Of a stretch of DNA of 8,056 nucleotides, positions 1 to 5,541 are shown piece after piece. The translations under genes and the position numbers were made by a program. The stretch covers positions 1-8,056 of the forward strand of contig CALVFC010000061.1 of assembly GCA_944326735.1 (NCBI GenBank), given 5' to 3'. Position 1 is the stretch's first letter. Each line of letters begins with the position of its first letter. This DNA is from an uncultured Limosilactobacillus sp. (GTDB lineage: Bacteria > Bacillota > Bacilli > Lactobacillales > Lactobacillaceae). The notes under the pieces are model-generated. The model saw nothing but the letters and a program-made list of their open reading frames with translations. It did no database searches and was not told the DNA's origin.

Positions 1-49
1 TTCTTAAGAAATGTTAAAATTACTACCTGAAATTTTAAAAGAATGCTAT

Positions 50-66
50 GGTTAAGAAGATGTAAA
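50..66 (+). promoter_or_regulatory. WalR (YycF)-box-like direct repeat upstream of the wall hydrolase
   Basis: The sequence GGTTAA, five bases, then TGTAAA matches the WalR consensus TGTWAH-N5-TGTWAH at 11 of 12 defined positions; only the first base (G for T) differs. WalRK is the essential two-component system of Firmicutes that activates many peptidoglycan hydrolase genes, so the position about 75 bp before a LysM/NlpC-P60 start fits. A possible -10 (TATTAA, 81-86) lies 14 bp downstream, but no convincing -35/-10 pair is visible in this AT-rich stretch. The match is seen; the regulator is inferred. Confidence 0.45.
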
Positions 67-141
67 ATTTTTAACAAAGATATTAAGTTAAATTTTGGCT
101 TGATTTCGTTGTAATCTCAAAAAATGGGGAGGATGTTTCCT

Positions 142-1566
142 ATGTCTTCAAAGGTACATAAAAGGCCAACCGCCAAAGGAGTAGTCGCTGGTACACTTGG
201 TGCACTTAGTGTGATTGCACTGTCTGCCGAAACGGTTAGTGCTAACAATACGGTGCAAGTTAAAAATGGTGATACTGTTTGGTCAATTGCCCAACAACAT
301 GGTGTTTCCACTTCTGCTTTAGAGAATGCCAATGGCACAACGATCAAGCGTTTAAATTCAAGTGTTGATTTAATTCAAGCTGGTCAGCAACTGACTTTGC
401 CTGGTGATCAAAAGATCGGGCAAAGTAACGTCACTGCGGACAGCTACGTGGTTAAGTCTGGTGACACCTTAAGTGGTATTGCCGCACGTTTCCATGTTTC
501 TGTTGCTAACCTGGTAGCTTGGAACCACATTACGAATCCTGATTTGATCTACGTTGGTCAACAATTAACGGTTCATGGTGGAACTGCTAGTGTGAGTCAA
601 GCGCCAGCCGAACAAACGACTGCACCAGTACAAAACCAAGCAACTGCTACGACAGTTAATGCTGGTCAACAAACTAGTCCTGCTACGCCAGCTCAAACCG
701 CGACTGCAACAACTGTTCAAACGCCGGTGGCTCCAGTTGCTCAGCAATCTACTGCAGTAAAGACGGATGCAGCTGCCACTACCACTGCTAATAGCGCTGC
801 TTACGTCGCTTCACAAGCTGTGAACACTACTGCTAACACTCAAACCATGAATGTTAATACTAATGTGCAACAACCACAGTCAACGGTTGCCAATAGTCAA
901 GGGACTAACCAAGCAGCTTCAATCTACGGTCAATCATTTGTTCAATTGAACGCCCAACAAGGTGGTCAAGCTACGGCTAATACCACTAGTCAAACAGCTG
1001 CTACGACCAGTCAAACTGCTCAAAATGTTCAAGGACAATCACAAACGTATAATGCTCAACCGCAAGCTAACAACCAGGGACAAACAGTTGTAGCCAACAA
1101 TTCACAGGCAAACAACCAAGTTCAGTCTAATACGCAAACCCAGCAAGCAGTTACTAATAACCAAACTAATAACAACGGGGCAAATCAAAATGCCAACTTG
1201 CAAAGTGGTTCCGTTGTTAGTTTAGCTACTAAGATTGCCAACACGAATAGTGTTCCTTATGTTTGGGGTGGAAGCTCTTTGAGTGGAATGGACTGTTCTG
1301 GACTTGTTGACTATGTTTATGCCAATGCAGAAGGTAAGTCCTTACCACACAACACAGTGGCATTGGAAAGCTATGTTAACAAGAAGGCGGTTAGTCAGGC
1401 GCAACCTGGTGACCTGTTGTTCTGGGGTAACCAAGGGGCAACTTACCACACTGCTATTTATACCGGTAATGGTCAATATGTTGCTGCTGCTAGGCCAGGG
1501 ACCAACGTTTCTACATACACGATTAGTCAATACTTCATGCCTAGTTTTGCCGGAACGGTTAAATAA
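142..1566 (+). CDS. Secreted LysM-LysM-NlpC/P60 peptidoglycan endopeptidase
   Basis: This is a secreted cell wall hydrolase, probably a gamma-D-Glu-diamino acid endopeptidase cutting peptidoglycan stem peptides. Residues 1-34 are a Sec signal peptide: basic start, hydrophobic core (about 18-29), cleavage after VSA. LysM modules follow at about 37-87 (NGDTVWSIA) and 102-145 (SGDTLSGIA), for glycan binding. A Gln/Thr/Asn/Ala/Ser linker of about 208 residues (148-355) leads to the NlpC/P60 domain (356-474) with catalytic Cys385 ([11 protein letters not shown]) and His436 (YHTAIY). The third catalytic position, normally His, Asn or Gln 12 residues on, is Ala448. The start is the ATG at 142, nine bases after GGGGAGG (126-132). 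The in-frame ATGs at 124 and 133 overlap or abut that site and cannot use it. The gene is monocistronic, with a terminator after it. The domain calls are firm; exact bond specificity is inferred from the family. Confidence 0.93.
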   Translation: MSSKVHKRPTAKGVVAGTLGALSVIALSAETVSANNTVQVKNGDTVWSIAQQHGVSTSALENANGTTIKRLNSSVDLIQAGQQLTLPGDQKIGQSNVTADSYVVKSGDTLSGIAARFHVSVANLVAWNHITNPDLIYVGQQLTVHGGTASVSQAPAEQTTAPVQNQATATTVNAGQQTSPATPAQTATATTVQTPVAPVAQQSTAVKTDAAATTTANSAAYVASQAVNTTANTQTMNVNTNVQQPQSTVANSQGTNQAASIYGQSFVQLNAQQGGQATANTTSQTAATTSQTAQNVQGQSQTYNAQPQANNQGQTVVANNSQANNQVQSNTQTQQAVTNNQTNNNGANQNANLQSGSVVSLATKIANTNSVPYVWGGSSLSGMDCSGLVDYVYANAEGKSLPHNTVALESYVNKKAVSQAQPGDLLFWGNQGATYHTAIYTGNGQYVAAARPGTNVSTYTISQYFMPSFAGTVK

Positions 1567-1583
1567 TTCATATTTCAATAATT

Positions 1584-1614
1584 AGCAACCTCGCTATCGT
1601 GGGGTTGCTTTTTT
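1584..1614 (+). terminator. Rho-independent terminator of the wall hydrolase gene
   Basis: An 11-bp stem (1584-1594 with 1599-1609, including two G-T pairs) closes on the loop TATC and runs directly into six T (1609-1614). It starts 18 bases after the hydrolase stop codon. Confidence 0.9.
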
Positions 1615-1621
1615 AGTAGGA

Positions 1622-1657
1622 AAATGGCGTCTAGCAACGTGATGCTAGACGCCATTT
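1622..1657 (-). terminator. Rho-independent terminator of the lipid kinase gene
   Basis: A perfect 15-bp inverted repeat (1622-1636 with 1643-1657) has a 6-base loop. It begins 5 bases beyond the kinase stop codon. Read on the minus strand, the stem ends in TTTTCC, a short U tract, so it mainly serves the minus-strand gene. It could also back up the plus-strand terminator just before it. Confidence 0.8.
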
Positions 1658-1662
1658 ACTAT

Positions 1663-2610
1663 TTACTGTTCAGGTACTTGATAGAATGGATATTTTGTTG
1701 AACTAACGGTTAAGTCAAAGAAACGGTTGCCCATCTCCTCACCATCGATTTGGCCAAATTCCAGTGAAGTGGTGGTGTAATGGATCTTTGGGACATGGTA
1801 ATGACGAGCCCATTTAGAGTGACTAAGTTTACCACGCGCAAAAGCCCGAATTACCCACAACGTTTGTAACCAGTTCTTGCGTTCGGAAACGACCATGTCA
1901 ATTGCTGGATCTTTGATACTAGCCGTATCGACGACCTTAAAACCGCCACCAATGAATGGATGGTTGGTGGCGACCACGATAAACGCTCGCGCATACGCGT
2001 CGCGGTGCCCATTTGCTTGGACCATTAGTGAGAATGGCTGTTGGTCATAGATCACCCCAATTGCTTTACTCAGGTATGAGAATCGTCCTAAATGGGCCCG
2101 GTTCAAACGTTTCTTAGCTGAAGAGTGGTTGGTTCGACTAACAATTGCTGCATCAAAACCAATTCCAATATTGTTCAAAAAATAGCCGTGCTCATTCTTA
2201 ATTGCTTCCGTATATTTGCCAATGTTTGTTTGGTATGCGTGGTCGGCACTAAGAATTTGCTGGAGGGCATGGGCAGGCTTCATTGAAATACCATAGCCAC
2301 GAGCAAAGTCATCTCCGGTACCAGCAGGAATATAAGCGAGGGGCAGTTGGACATCGCCATCGCTTTGTCCTTTTTGAAGACCATTTAAGGTGTTGTGAAG
2401 GGTACCGTCACCACCAACGACGATAATAACTGTATCAGCATGGTGTTGTTCAGCCAGTTTGCTAGCAATATAGGACTCGTGCTGGGGATGAGTAGTTAAA
2501 TGAACAGCATAGCTGACCTGGAGCTGGTCCAATAGGGATTGCACGGTGGACCAGGCATGCTTAGCGGTCCCATTTCCAGCAGTTTCGTTAACAATGATTT
2601 CATAGTGCAT
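1663..2610 (-). CDS. Diacylglycerol kinase family lipid kinase (YegS/BmrU type)
   Basis: A soluble, membrane-associated lipid kinase of 315 residues, the usual family length, that probably phosphorylates diacylglycerol to phosphatidic acid with ATP. Visible motifs in order are the N-terminal NETAGNG (8-14) nucleotide-binding turn; the family hallmark GGDGTLHNTLNGL (66-78); PAGTGDDFARG (95-105); GIGFDAAI (149-156); and IDGEE (288-292), where the conserved acidic residue of the DgkB family sits. In DgkB this activity returns diacylglycerol left over from lipoteichoic acid synthesis to phospholipid synthesis. The ATG follows AAGAGG at a workable spacing. The gene follows rpoY on the same strand but behind rpoY's terminator, with only about 30 bases between, so its promoter is either inside rpoY or it depends on read-through. 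Lactobacilli usually carry another such kinase next to gatCAB, so this may be a paralogue with a different lipid substrate; I give no symbol for that reason. Confidence 0.88.
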   Translation of the reverse strand: MHYEIIVNETAGNGTAKHAWSTVQSLLDQLQVSYAVHLTTHPQHESYIASKLAEQHHADTVIIVVGGDGTLHNTLNGLQKGQSDGDVQLPLAYIPAGTGDDFARGYGISMKPAHALQQILSADHAYQTNIGKYTEAIKNEHGYFLNNIGIGFDAAIVSRTNHSSAKKRLNRAHLGRFSYLSKAIGVIYDQQPFSLMVQANGHRDAYARAFIVVATNHPFIGGGFKVVDTASIKDPAIDMVVSERKNWLQTLWVIRAFARGKLSHSKWARHYHVPKIHYTTTSLEFGQIDGEEMGNRFFDLTVSSTKYPFYQVPEQ

Positions 2611-2640
2611 GGGGGTGCGCCTCTTTTCGTGAAGAAATAA

Positions 2641-2678
2641 GAAAAGCAGCCAAGCAATTGGAAATGGCCTTGGCTGCT
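2641..2678 (-). terminator. Rho-independent terminator directly after rpoY
   Basis: On the minus strand AGCAGCCAAG (2678-2669) pairs perfectly with CTTGGCTGCT (2654-2645) over a 14-base loop, then runs into TTTC and a further T-rich stretch. Flanking AAGAAA/TTTCTT can extend the stem. It begins 10 bases after the rpoY stop and separates rpoY from the lipid kinase gene. Confidence 0.85.
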
Positions 2679-2688
2679 AATTTCTTGT

Positions 2689-2901
2689 TTAGAACTTGGT
2701 TAACTTAAAGTTAGGGTTCTTTTTCTCATATTCGAGAGCCTTGTCATCAAGTTGTTCCACAAATTCAATATTGTAATCGGTATTTTCTTCAACCAATAAT
2801 AGCGCTTGGGCTTCAGAATCTGCTTCAAGGTATAAAGATTGAGTGTTTTCACGAACAGGCCGAGCTGACTTATCCGGTTGATAGTATACTTTAAAAGTCA
2901 T
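2689..2901 (-). CDS. rpoY: RNA polymerase epsilon subunit RpoY (DUF1447)
   Basis: A 70-residue protein recognised as the small auxiliary RNA polymerase subunit epsilon (formerly YkzG/DUF1447), found only in Firmicutes. It binds the core enzyme; its fold resembles the phage T7 inhibitor Gp2, and its physiological role is unsettled. Family marks are the start MTFKVYYQ, PVRENTQSLYLEADS (residues 15-29), the YNIEFVEQLDD segment and the acidic LEYEKKNPNFKLTKF end. Length is typical. The ATG lies 11 bases after AAGGAG (2918-2913). A promoter is visible at 2940-2968 and a terminator follows the stop, so the gene seems to be its own transcription unit. In Bacillus and many relatives rpoY is immediately upstream of rnjA (RNase J1); here the next gene is a lipid kinase, so that partnership is broken at this locus. 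Confidence 0.93.
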   Translation of the reverse strand: MTFKVYYQPDKSARPVRENTQSLYLEADSEAQALLLVEENTDYNIEFVEQLDDKALEYEKKNPNFKLTKF

Positions 2902-2939
2902 ACTGACAAAAACTCCTTATATATTAATGTACTCATGTT

Positions 2940-2968
2940 ATTTTAGCACAAGTAAATAGTGATGTTCC
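2940..2968 (-). promoter_or_regulatory. Extended -10 promoter of rpoY
   Basis: On the minus strand TGC-TAAAAT (2948-2940) is an extended -10 element. Exactly 17 bp upstream lies GGAACA (2968-2963), a weak -35 that shares ACA with TTGACA. The predicted start near 2933 gives a leader of about 32 bases with the AAGGAG site in it. Confidence 0.6.
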
Positions 2969-2982
2969 AGTTTAACCTAACA

Positions 2983-2991
2983 TGGTATTAT
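2983..2991 (+). promoter_or_regulatory. Extended -10 promoter of the small membrane protein gene
   Basis: TGG-TATTAT is an extended -10 element, 37 bases before the ATG at 3029. No good -35 is seen: the hexamer at the 17-bp distance (2963-2968, TGTTCC) is poor, and it is the same hexamer used as -35 on the other strand by rpoY. Confidence 0.45.
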
Positions 2992-3028
2992 TAAATTAGG
3001 ATTATTGGAATGGAAAGTAGTGATTTAG

Positions 3029-3514
3029 ATGTCATTAGTATGGATAATTGTGGTCGCCGTGGTGATTGTGGCGATTTTATATGTTGTGGTCCACCGATTA
3101 CTGATCAATCGGGCGACGATCATGCTGCGGCGACAAGCACAGCAAACCACTGACGAAGCGATGAACGAAGTGATGTATGACTTTTTTGATCGTCCACTTA
3201 GCTTATCTTCGCAAATTGTTGCTGACGTCTGGGGAAAAGGTGTCTTAGCCTTTGAATATAGCATTGATTGTCAGAAGGAGCATTTAGACCTTTCAACGAA
3301 TCAAAAATTTAACCGTGAACTAATCGAAAATATGCTGAACAATTATGCCGAATGGGAGAGCATTCGAACCTTACCAAAAGCCGAGCGAACCTTTGTGGTG
3401 TCTGATTGGTGGACATATGAAGGACGCCTACACATCGATGTTGCCTACATCCTGAATGAAGCAACTAAAGAATATGTTGCCGACCTTAAACGGTTAGATG
3501 AGCATAGCAAATAA
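3029..3514 (+). CDS. Small single-pass membrane protein of unknown function
   Basis: I do not recognise a named family in this 161-residue protein. Residues 2-24 are almost purely hydrophobic (Ile/Val/Leu) and form one transmembrane helix. They are followed by basic residues (His22, Arg23, Arg28, Arg34, Arg35), so by the positive-inside rule the C-terminal 135 residues lie in the cytoplasm and the protein is anchored, not secreted. The soluble part begins as a Gln/Met/Glu-rich helix (36-52) and ends in a compact region with WWTYEGRLHIDVAYIL (127-142). The single Cys81 is unlikely to form a disulfide. The start has a modest GGAAAG site 11 bases upstream. It is divergent from rpoY and convergent with def. 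The absence of stops and normal codon use make it a real gene; its role is unknown. Confidence 0.8.
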   Translation: MSLVWIIVVAVVIVAILYVVVHRLLINRATIMLRRQAQQTTDEAMNEVMYDFFDRPLSLSSQIVADVWGKGVLAFEYSIDCQKEHLDLSTNQKFNRELIENMLNNYAEWESIRTLPKAERTFVVSDWWTYEGRLHIDVAYILNEATKEYVADLKRLDEHSK

Positions 3515-3539
3515 AGCAATTTGGAAACTTATGAACAAT

Positions 3540-3581
3540 AATGGCATCCAGTGCCCGGTAAAACGGACTCTGGGTGCCATT
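3540..3581. terminator. Shared hairpin between convergent membrane protein gene and def
   Basis: Arms at 3540-3551 and 3570-3581 pair over 12 bp (one G-T) with an 18-base loop. The plus strand leaves the stem as TTGTATTTGTT, the minus strand as ATTGTTC, so neither U tract is ideal. It sits 26 bases after the plus gene's stop and 20 bases after the def stop, so a two-way terminator is the natural reading. Confidence 0.7.
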
Positions 3582-3600
3582 TGTATTTGTTATGGCTAGA

Positions 3601-4161
3601 TTAGGAAATCATCACTGTGTCTGCTGGAGCGTCGAACGGGTCCTTCTTATTGATATGGTCATAGAAAAGGACACCGTGTAAGTGGTCGATTTCGTGCTGA
3701 CAAACAATTGCGGGGTAGTGTTTCAACCGGACAGTATGAGTCTCACCATTTACATCTTGGTAACGAAGGGTGATCCGGTCGTGGCGTGGTACGTAACCGG
3801 GGATGTCCTTGTCCACAGATAAGCATCCTTCACCTTCAGTTAATGCCCCATATTGGACAGATTCACTAACAATGACTGGATTGATAATAACATCCTTGAA
3901 TTCGGGCTTACCATTTTCTTCCGTTGGTGGGACCAGGACAGCAGCCATCTGTTTAGATTGACCAACCTGAGGAGCAGCTAATCCAACGCCGGCACGTAGC
4001 CCATACTTTTTGCATAGGTCTGGATCTTGACTGACTTCCAGATATTCCATCATTTTTTTAGCCAAAGTTTGGTCTTCCTCAGAGAGGGGAAATTCGACCT
4101 TGGCCGCGCGTTTACGTAAAACTGGGTTACCATCACGCGTAATATCTTTCATTAAATACAC
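3601..4161 (-). CDS. def: Peptide deformylase (type II)
   Basis: A cytoplasmic metalloenzyme (Fe2+ or similar) that removes the formyl group from the N-terminal Met of new proteins. All three family motifs are present: [10 protein letters not shown] (58-67), EGCLSV (111-116) with ligand Cys113, and HEIDH (156-160) with ligands His156 and His160 and catalytic Glu157. The long stretch before motif I and EGCLSV are typical of the Gram-positive type II enzymes. I set the start at the GTG at 4161-4159, giving 186 residues: it lies 8 bases after GGAGG (4174-4170) and yields MYLMKDI, matching the MxxMKDI start of Bacillus homologues. The ATG at 4176 overlaps the ribosome binding site, and the ATG at 4152 is 17 bases from it. 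The gene diverges from pdhABCD; that neighbourhood is known in other lactobacilli. Confidence 0.96.
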   Translation of the reverse strand: MYLMKDITRDGNPVLRKRAAKVEFPLSEEDQTLAKKMMEYLEVSQDPDLCKKYGLRAGVGLAAPQVGQSKQMAAVLVPPTEENGKPEFKDVIINPVIVSESVQYGALTEGEGCLSVDKDIPGYVPRHDRITLRYQDVNGETHTVRLKHYPAIVCQHEIDHLHGVLFYDHINKKDPFDAPADTVMIS

Positions 4162-4169
4162 GATGAATT

Positions 4170-4174
4170 CCTCC
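4170..4174 (-). promoter_or_regulatory. Ribosome binding site that fixes the def start
   Basis: GGAGG on the minus strand is 8 bases before the GTG at 4161. It lies inside the codons that follow the longer in-frame ATG at 4176, which argues against that ATG being used. Confidence 0.8.
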
Positions 4175-4201
4175 ATTAAAATTATTTAATTAAACATCAT
4201 T

Positions 4202-4210
4202 AGTGTATCA
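4202..4210 (-). promoter_or_regulatory. Possible extended -10 promoter of def
   Basis: On the minus strand TGA-TACACT (4210-4202) resembles an extended -10 and would give a start near 4195, about 34 bases before the GTG. No -35 is evident 17 bp upstream. An alternative is TTGTGA (4213-4208) as -35 with a TTAAAT-like -10 about 18 bp further on. Confidence 0.35.
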
Positions 4211-4267
4211 CAAACGACTACTCAGGCGCGGTGTTAAAAGGCCTCGTTTTTAGTAAAATTTTAATAG

Positions 4268-4275
4268 AAGCGCTT
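4268..4275. promoter_or_regulatory. Upstream cre-like palindrome (CcpA, weaker)
   Basis: The core AAGCGCTT matches the centre of the CcpA site. Over the full consensus WTGNAANCGNWNNCW it fits 9 of 11 defined positions on either strand. Its centre is 63 bp from that of the second copy. Confidence 0.4.
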
Positions 4276-4338
4276 TGATAGCGCATAACTAGTAAGATTA
4301 TTAGTCAAAAATGCGCATATTAGTCTATGAAAGCGCTT
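4268..4338. repeat. Large imperfect inverted repeat upstream of the pdh promoter
   Basis: AAGCGCTTTGATAG (4268-4281) and CTATGAAAGCGCTT (4325-4338) are inverted copies differing at one of 14 positions. Between them lie GCGCAT (4281-4286) inverted against ATGCGC (4311-4316), and an inner dyad, 4288-4295 against 4298-4305, with one mismatch. The inner centres are offset by a few bases from the outer one. GCGCATA also recurs as a direct repeat at 4281 and 4313. The structure lies upstream of the predicted start of pdh transcription, so it most likely acts as DNA. Confidence 0.7.
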
Positions 4339-4341
4339 GTT
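4327..4341 (+). promoter_or_regulatory. cre-like site (CcpA) overlapping the pdh -35
   Basis: ATGAAAGCGCTTGTT fits WTGNAANCGNWNNCW at 10 of 11 defined positions. It covers most of the -35 hexamer (4337-4342), so bound CcpA/HPr-Ser-P would be expected to block RNA polymerase and repress pdh when preferred sugar is plentiful. The match is seen; repression is inferred from position. Confidence 0.6.
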
Positions 4342-4364
4342 TTATGACGAAAAAAGGGTATACT
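4337..4364 (+). promoter_or_regulatory. Promoter of the pdhABCD operon
   Basis: The -10 is TATACT (4359-4364), one base from TATAAT. A weak -35, TTGTTT (4337-4342), lies 16 bp upstream and overlaps the cre-like site. Transcription should begin near 4371, giving a leader of about 62 bases before pdhA. Confidence 0.7.
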
Positions 4365-4368
4365 AGAA

Positions 4369-4398
4369 AATGTAAGTAAGCAAGCAATCGCTTACATT
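4369..4398. promoter_or_regulatory. 8-bp dyad across the pdh transcription start
   Basis: AATGTAAG (4369-4376) and CTTACATT (4391-4398) are perfect inverted copies with 14 bases between; their centres are 22 bp apart, about two helical turns. A competing hairpin, GTAAGC (4376-4381) with GCTTAC (4390-4395), overlaps it. The element could be an operator just after the -10 or a stem-loop at the very 5' end of the mRNA. It matches no regulator site I can name. Confidence 0.55.
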
Positions 4399-4432
4399 GA
4401 TGTTAATTGGATTTGGAAAGGGATGTTTTATA

Positions 4433-5539
4433 ATGGCCAATACCAAAGCTGTTGACTTTGCAAAGATTAAAGCCGAAGAAGGCGCTCCATACGCAAAGCC
4501 TGTTCAAATTCTTGATAACGATGGGAACGTTGTTAACAAGGATCTTATGGCTAATTTCAGTGATGACCTGTTAGTAGATTTGATGAAGAAAATGGTTTGG
4601 GAACGTGCATTACACGAACAAACTATGAGCTTCTCACAACAAGGTCGTCTAGGATTCTATGCTCCTACTTGGGGTGAAGAGGCCTCAGAAATGGGTACCG
4701 CTTCCGCATTTAAGAAGCAAGATTTCCTGTTCCCTGCATACCGTGACTTGCCACAATTAATCCAACACGGTGCTACTGTTGCTCAAATGTACCTTTGGTC
4801 AAAGGGTCACCTGAAGGGTAACATGTTCGACGCTCGTGCATTGCGTCCACAAATCATCATTGGTGCCCAAATGGTTGAAATGGCCGGTGGTGCCCTTGGT
4901 ATCAAGAAGAATGGTGAAAAGGATGCCGTTGCTTATGCTTATACCGGTGAAGGTGGTTCATCACAAGGTGACACCTACGAAGGGATGAACTTTGCCGGCG
5001 CATTCCAAGCACCAGCTGTATTTATCATCCAGAACAACGGATGGGCTATTTCTTACTCACGTAAGCTTCAGACTCATGCTGAAACTATTGCTCAAAAGGG
5101 TGTTGCTGCAGGTATCCCAGGCGTTCAAGTTGATGGGATGGATGTATTAGCATGTTACGAAGTTGCTAAGGAAGCTCGTGAATTCGCTGCTGCCGGCAAC
5201 GGTCCTGTTCTGATTGAAACCCTTACTTACCGGTTCGGTGCTCACAGTTCTGCTGGTGACGATCCTAGTCGGTACCGTACCAAGGAAGAAGAAAAGCCTT
5301 GGTTCGATAAAGACCCTCTGATTCGGCTTCGTAAGTACTTAACTAAGAAGGGCCTCTGGTCTGAAGAAGAAGAAAAGAAGTACGCTGACGAATGCAAGGA
5401 AGACTTCAAGAAGGCTATCAAGGAAGCCGACTCTGTTGAACCAGAAAAGGTTTCTGACATGTTGAAGCGGACCTTCGAAGTTCCTACCCCTGACATTAAA
5501 GAACAAATTAAGGAATACGAAGCAAAGGAGTCGAAGTAA
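4433..5539 (+). CDS. pdhA: Pyruvate dehydrogenase E1 component, alpha subunit
   Basis: The thiamine diphosphate-dependent alpha subunit, which pairs with PdhB to decarboxylate pyruvate and acetylate the lipoyl group of E2. The TPP-binding motif runs from GEGGSSQGD (172-180) to QNN (200-202); FYAPTWGEEA (75-84) and the loop YRFGAHSSAGDDPSRYR (266-282) are typical of PDH-type E1-alpha. The C-terminal 80 residues are Lys/Glu-rich helices. I start at ATG 4433, ten bases after AAAGGG, giving 368 residues, normal for the family. An upstream in-frame TTG at 4397 would lie in the dyad at the transcription start and has no ribosome binding site. First gene of the operon; pdhB follows after 2 bases. 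Codons are strongly optimised. Branched-chain 2-oxoacid or acetoin dehydrogenase are alternatives, but length, order and context favour PDH. Confidence 0.95.
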   Translation: MANTKAVDFAKIKAEEGAPYAKPVQILDNDGNVVNKDLMANFSDDLLVDLMKKMVWERALHEQTMSFSQQGRLGFYAPTWGEEASEMGTASAFKKQDFLFPAYRDLPQLIQHGATVAQMYLWSKGHLKGNMFDARALRPQIIIGAQMVEMAGGALGIKKNGEKDAVAYAYTGEGGSSQGDTYEGMNFAGAFQAPAVFIIQNNGWAISYSRKLQTHAETIAQKGVAAGIPGVQVDGMDVLACYEVAKEAREFAAAGNGPVLIETLTYRFGAHSSAGDDPSRYRTKEEEKPWFDKDPLIRLRKYLTKKGLWSEEEEKKYADECKEDFKKAIKEADSVEPEKVSDMLKRTFEVPTPDIKEQIKEYEAKESK

Positions 5540-5541
5540 TC

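Noticed and set aside
1..10. TTCTTAAGAA palindrome at the window edge
   Set aside because: Short AT-rich palindrome with no context on the left side; could be chance or the tail of an element outside the window.
110..117. TGTAATCT considered as an extended -10 or second WalR half-site for the hydrolase
   Set aside because: A start there would leave almost no leader before GGGGAGG, and the paired half-site 11 bp upstream does not match TGTWAH.
1283..1585. Open frame of 100 codons on the plus strand inside the NlpC/P60 domain
   Set aside because: It lies out of frame over the catalytic domain, whose own frame has intact motifs; no ribosome binding site.
4215..4250. AGGC...GCCT pair followed by a T run, considered as a plus-strand terminator or attenuator
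   Set aside because: Only a 4-bp stem with a long loop, and it lies upstream of the pdh promoter with no plus-strand gene before it in this spacer.
4371..4432. Riboswitch (for example TPP) in the pdhA leader
   Set aside because: The leader is only about 62 bases and lacks the conserved TPP riboswitch core; only simple hairpins are visible.
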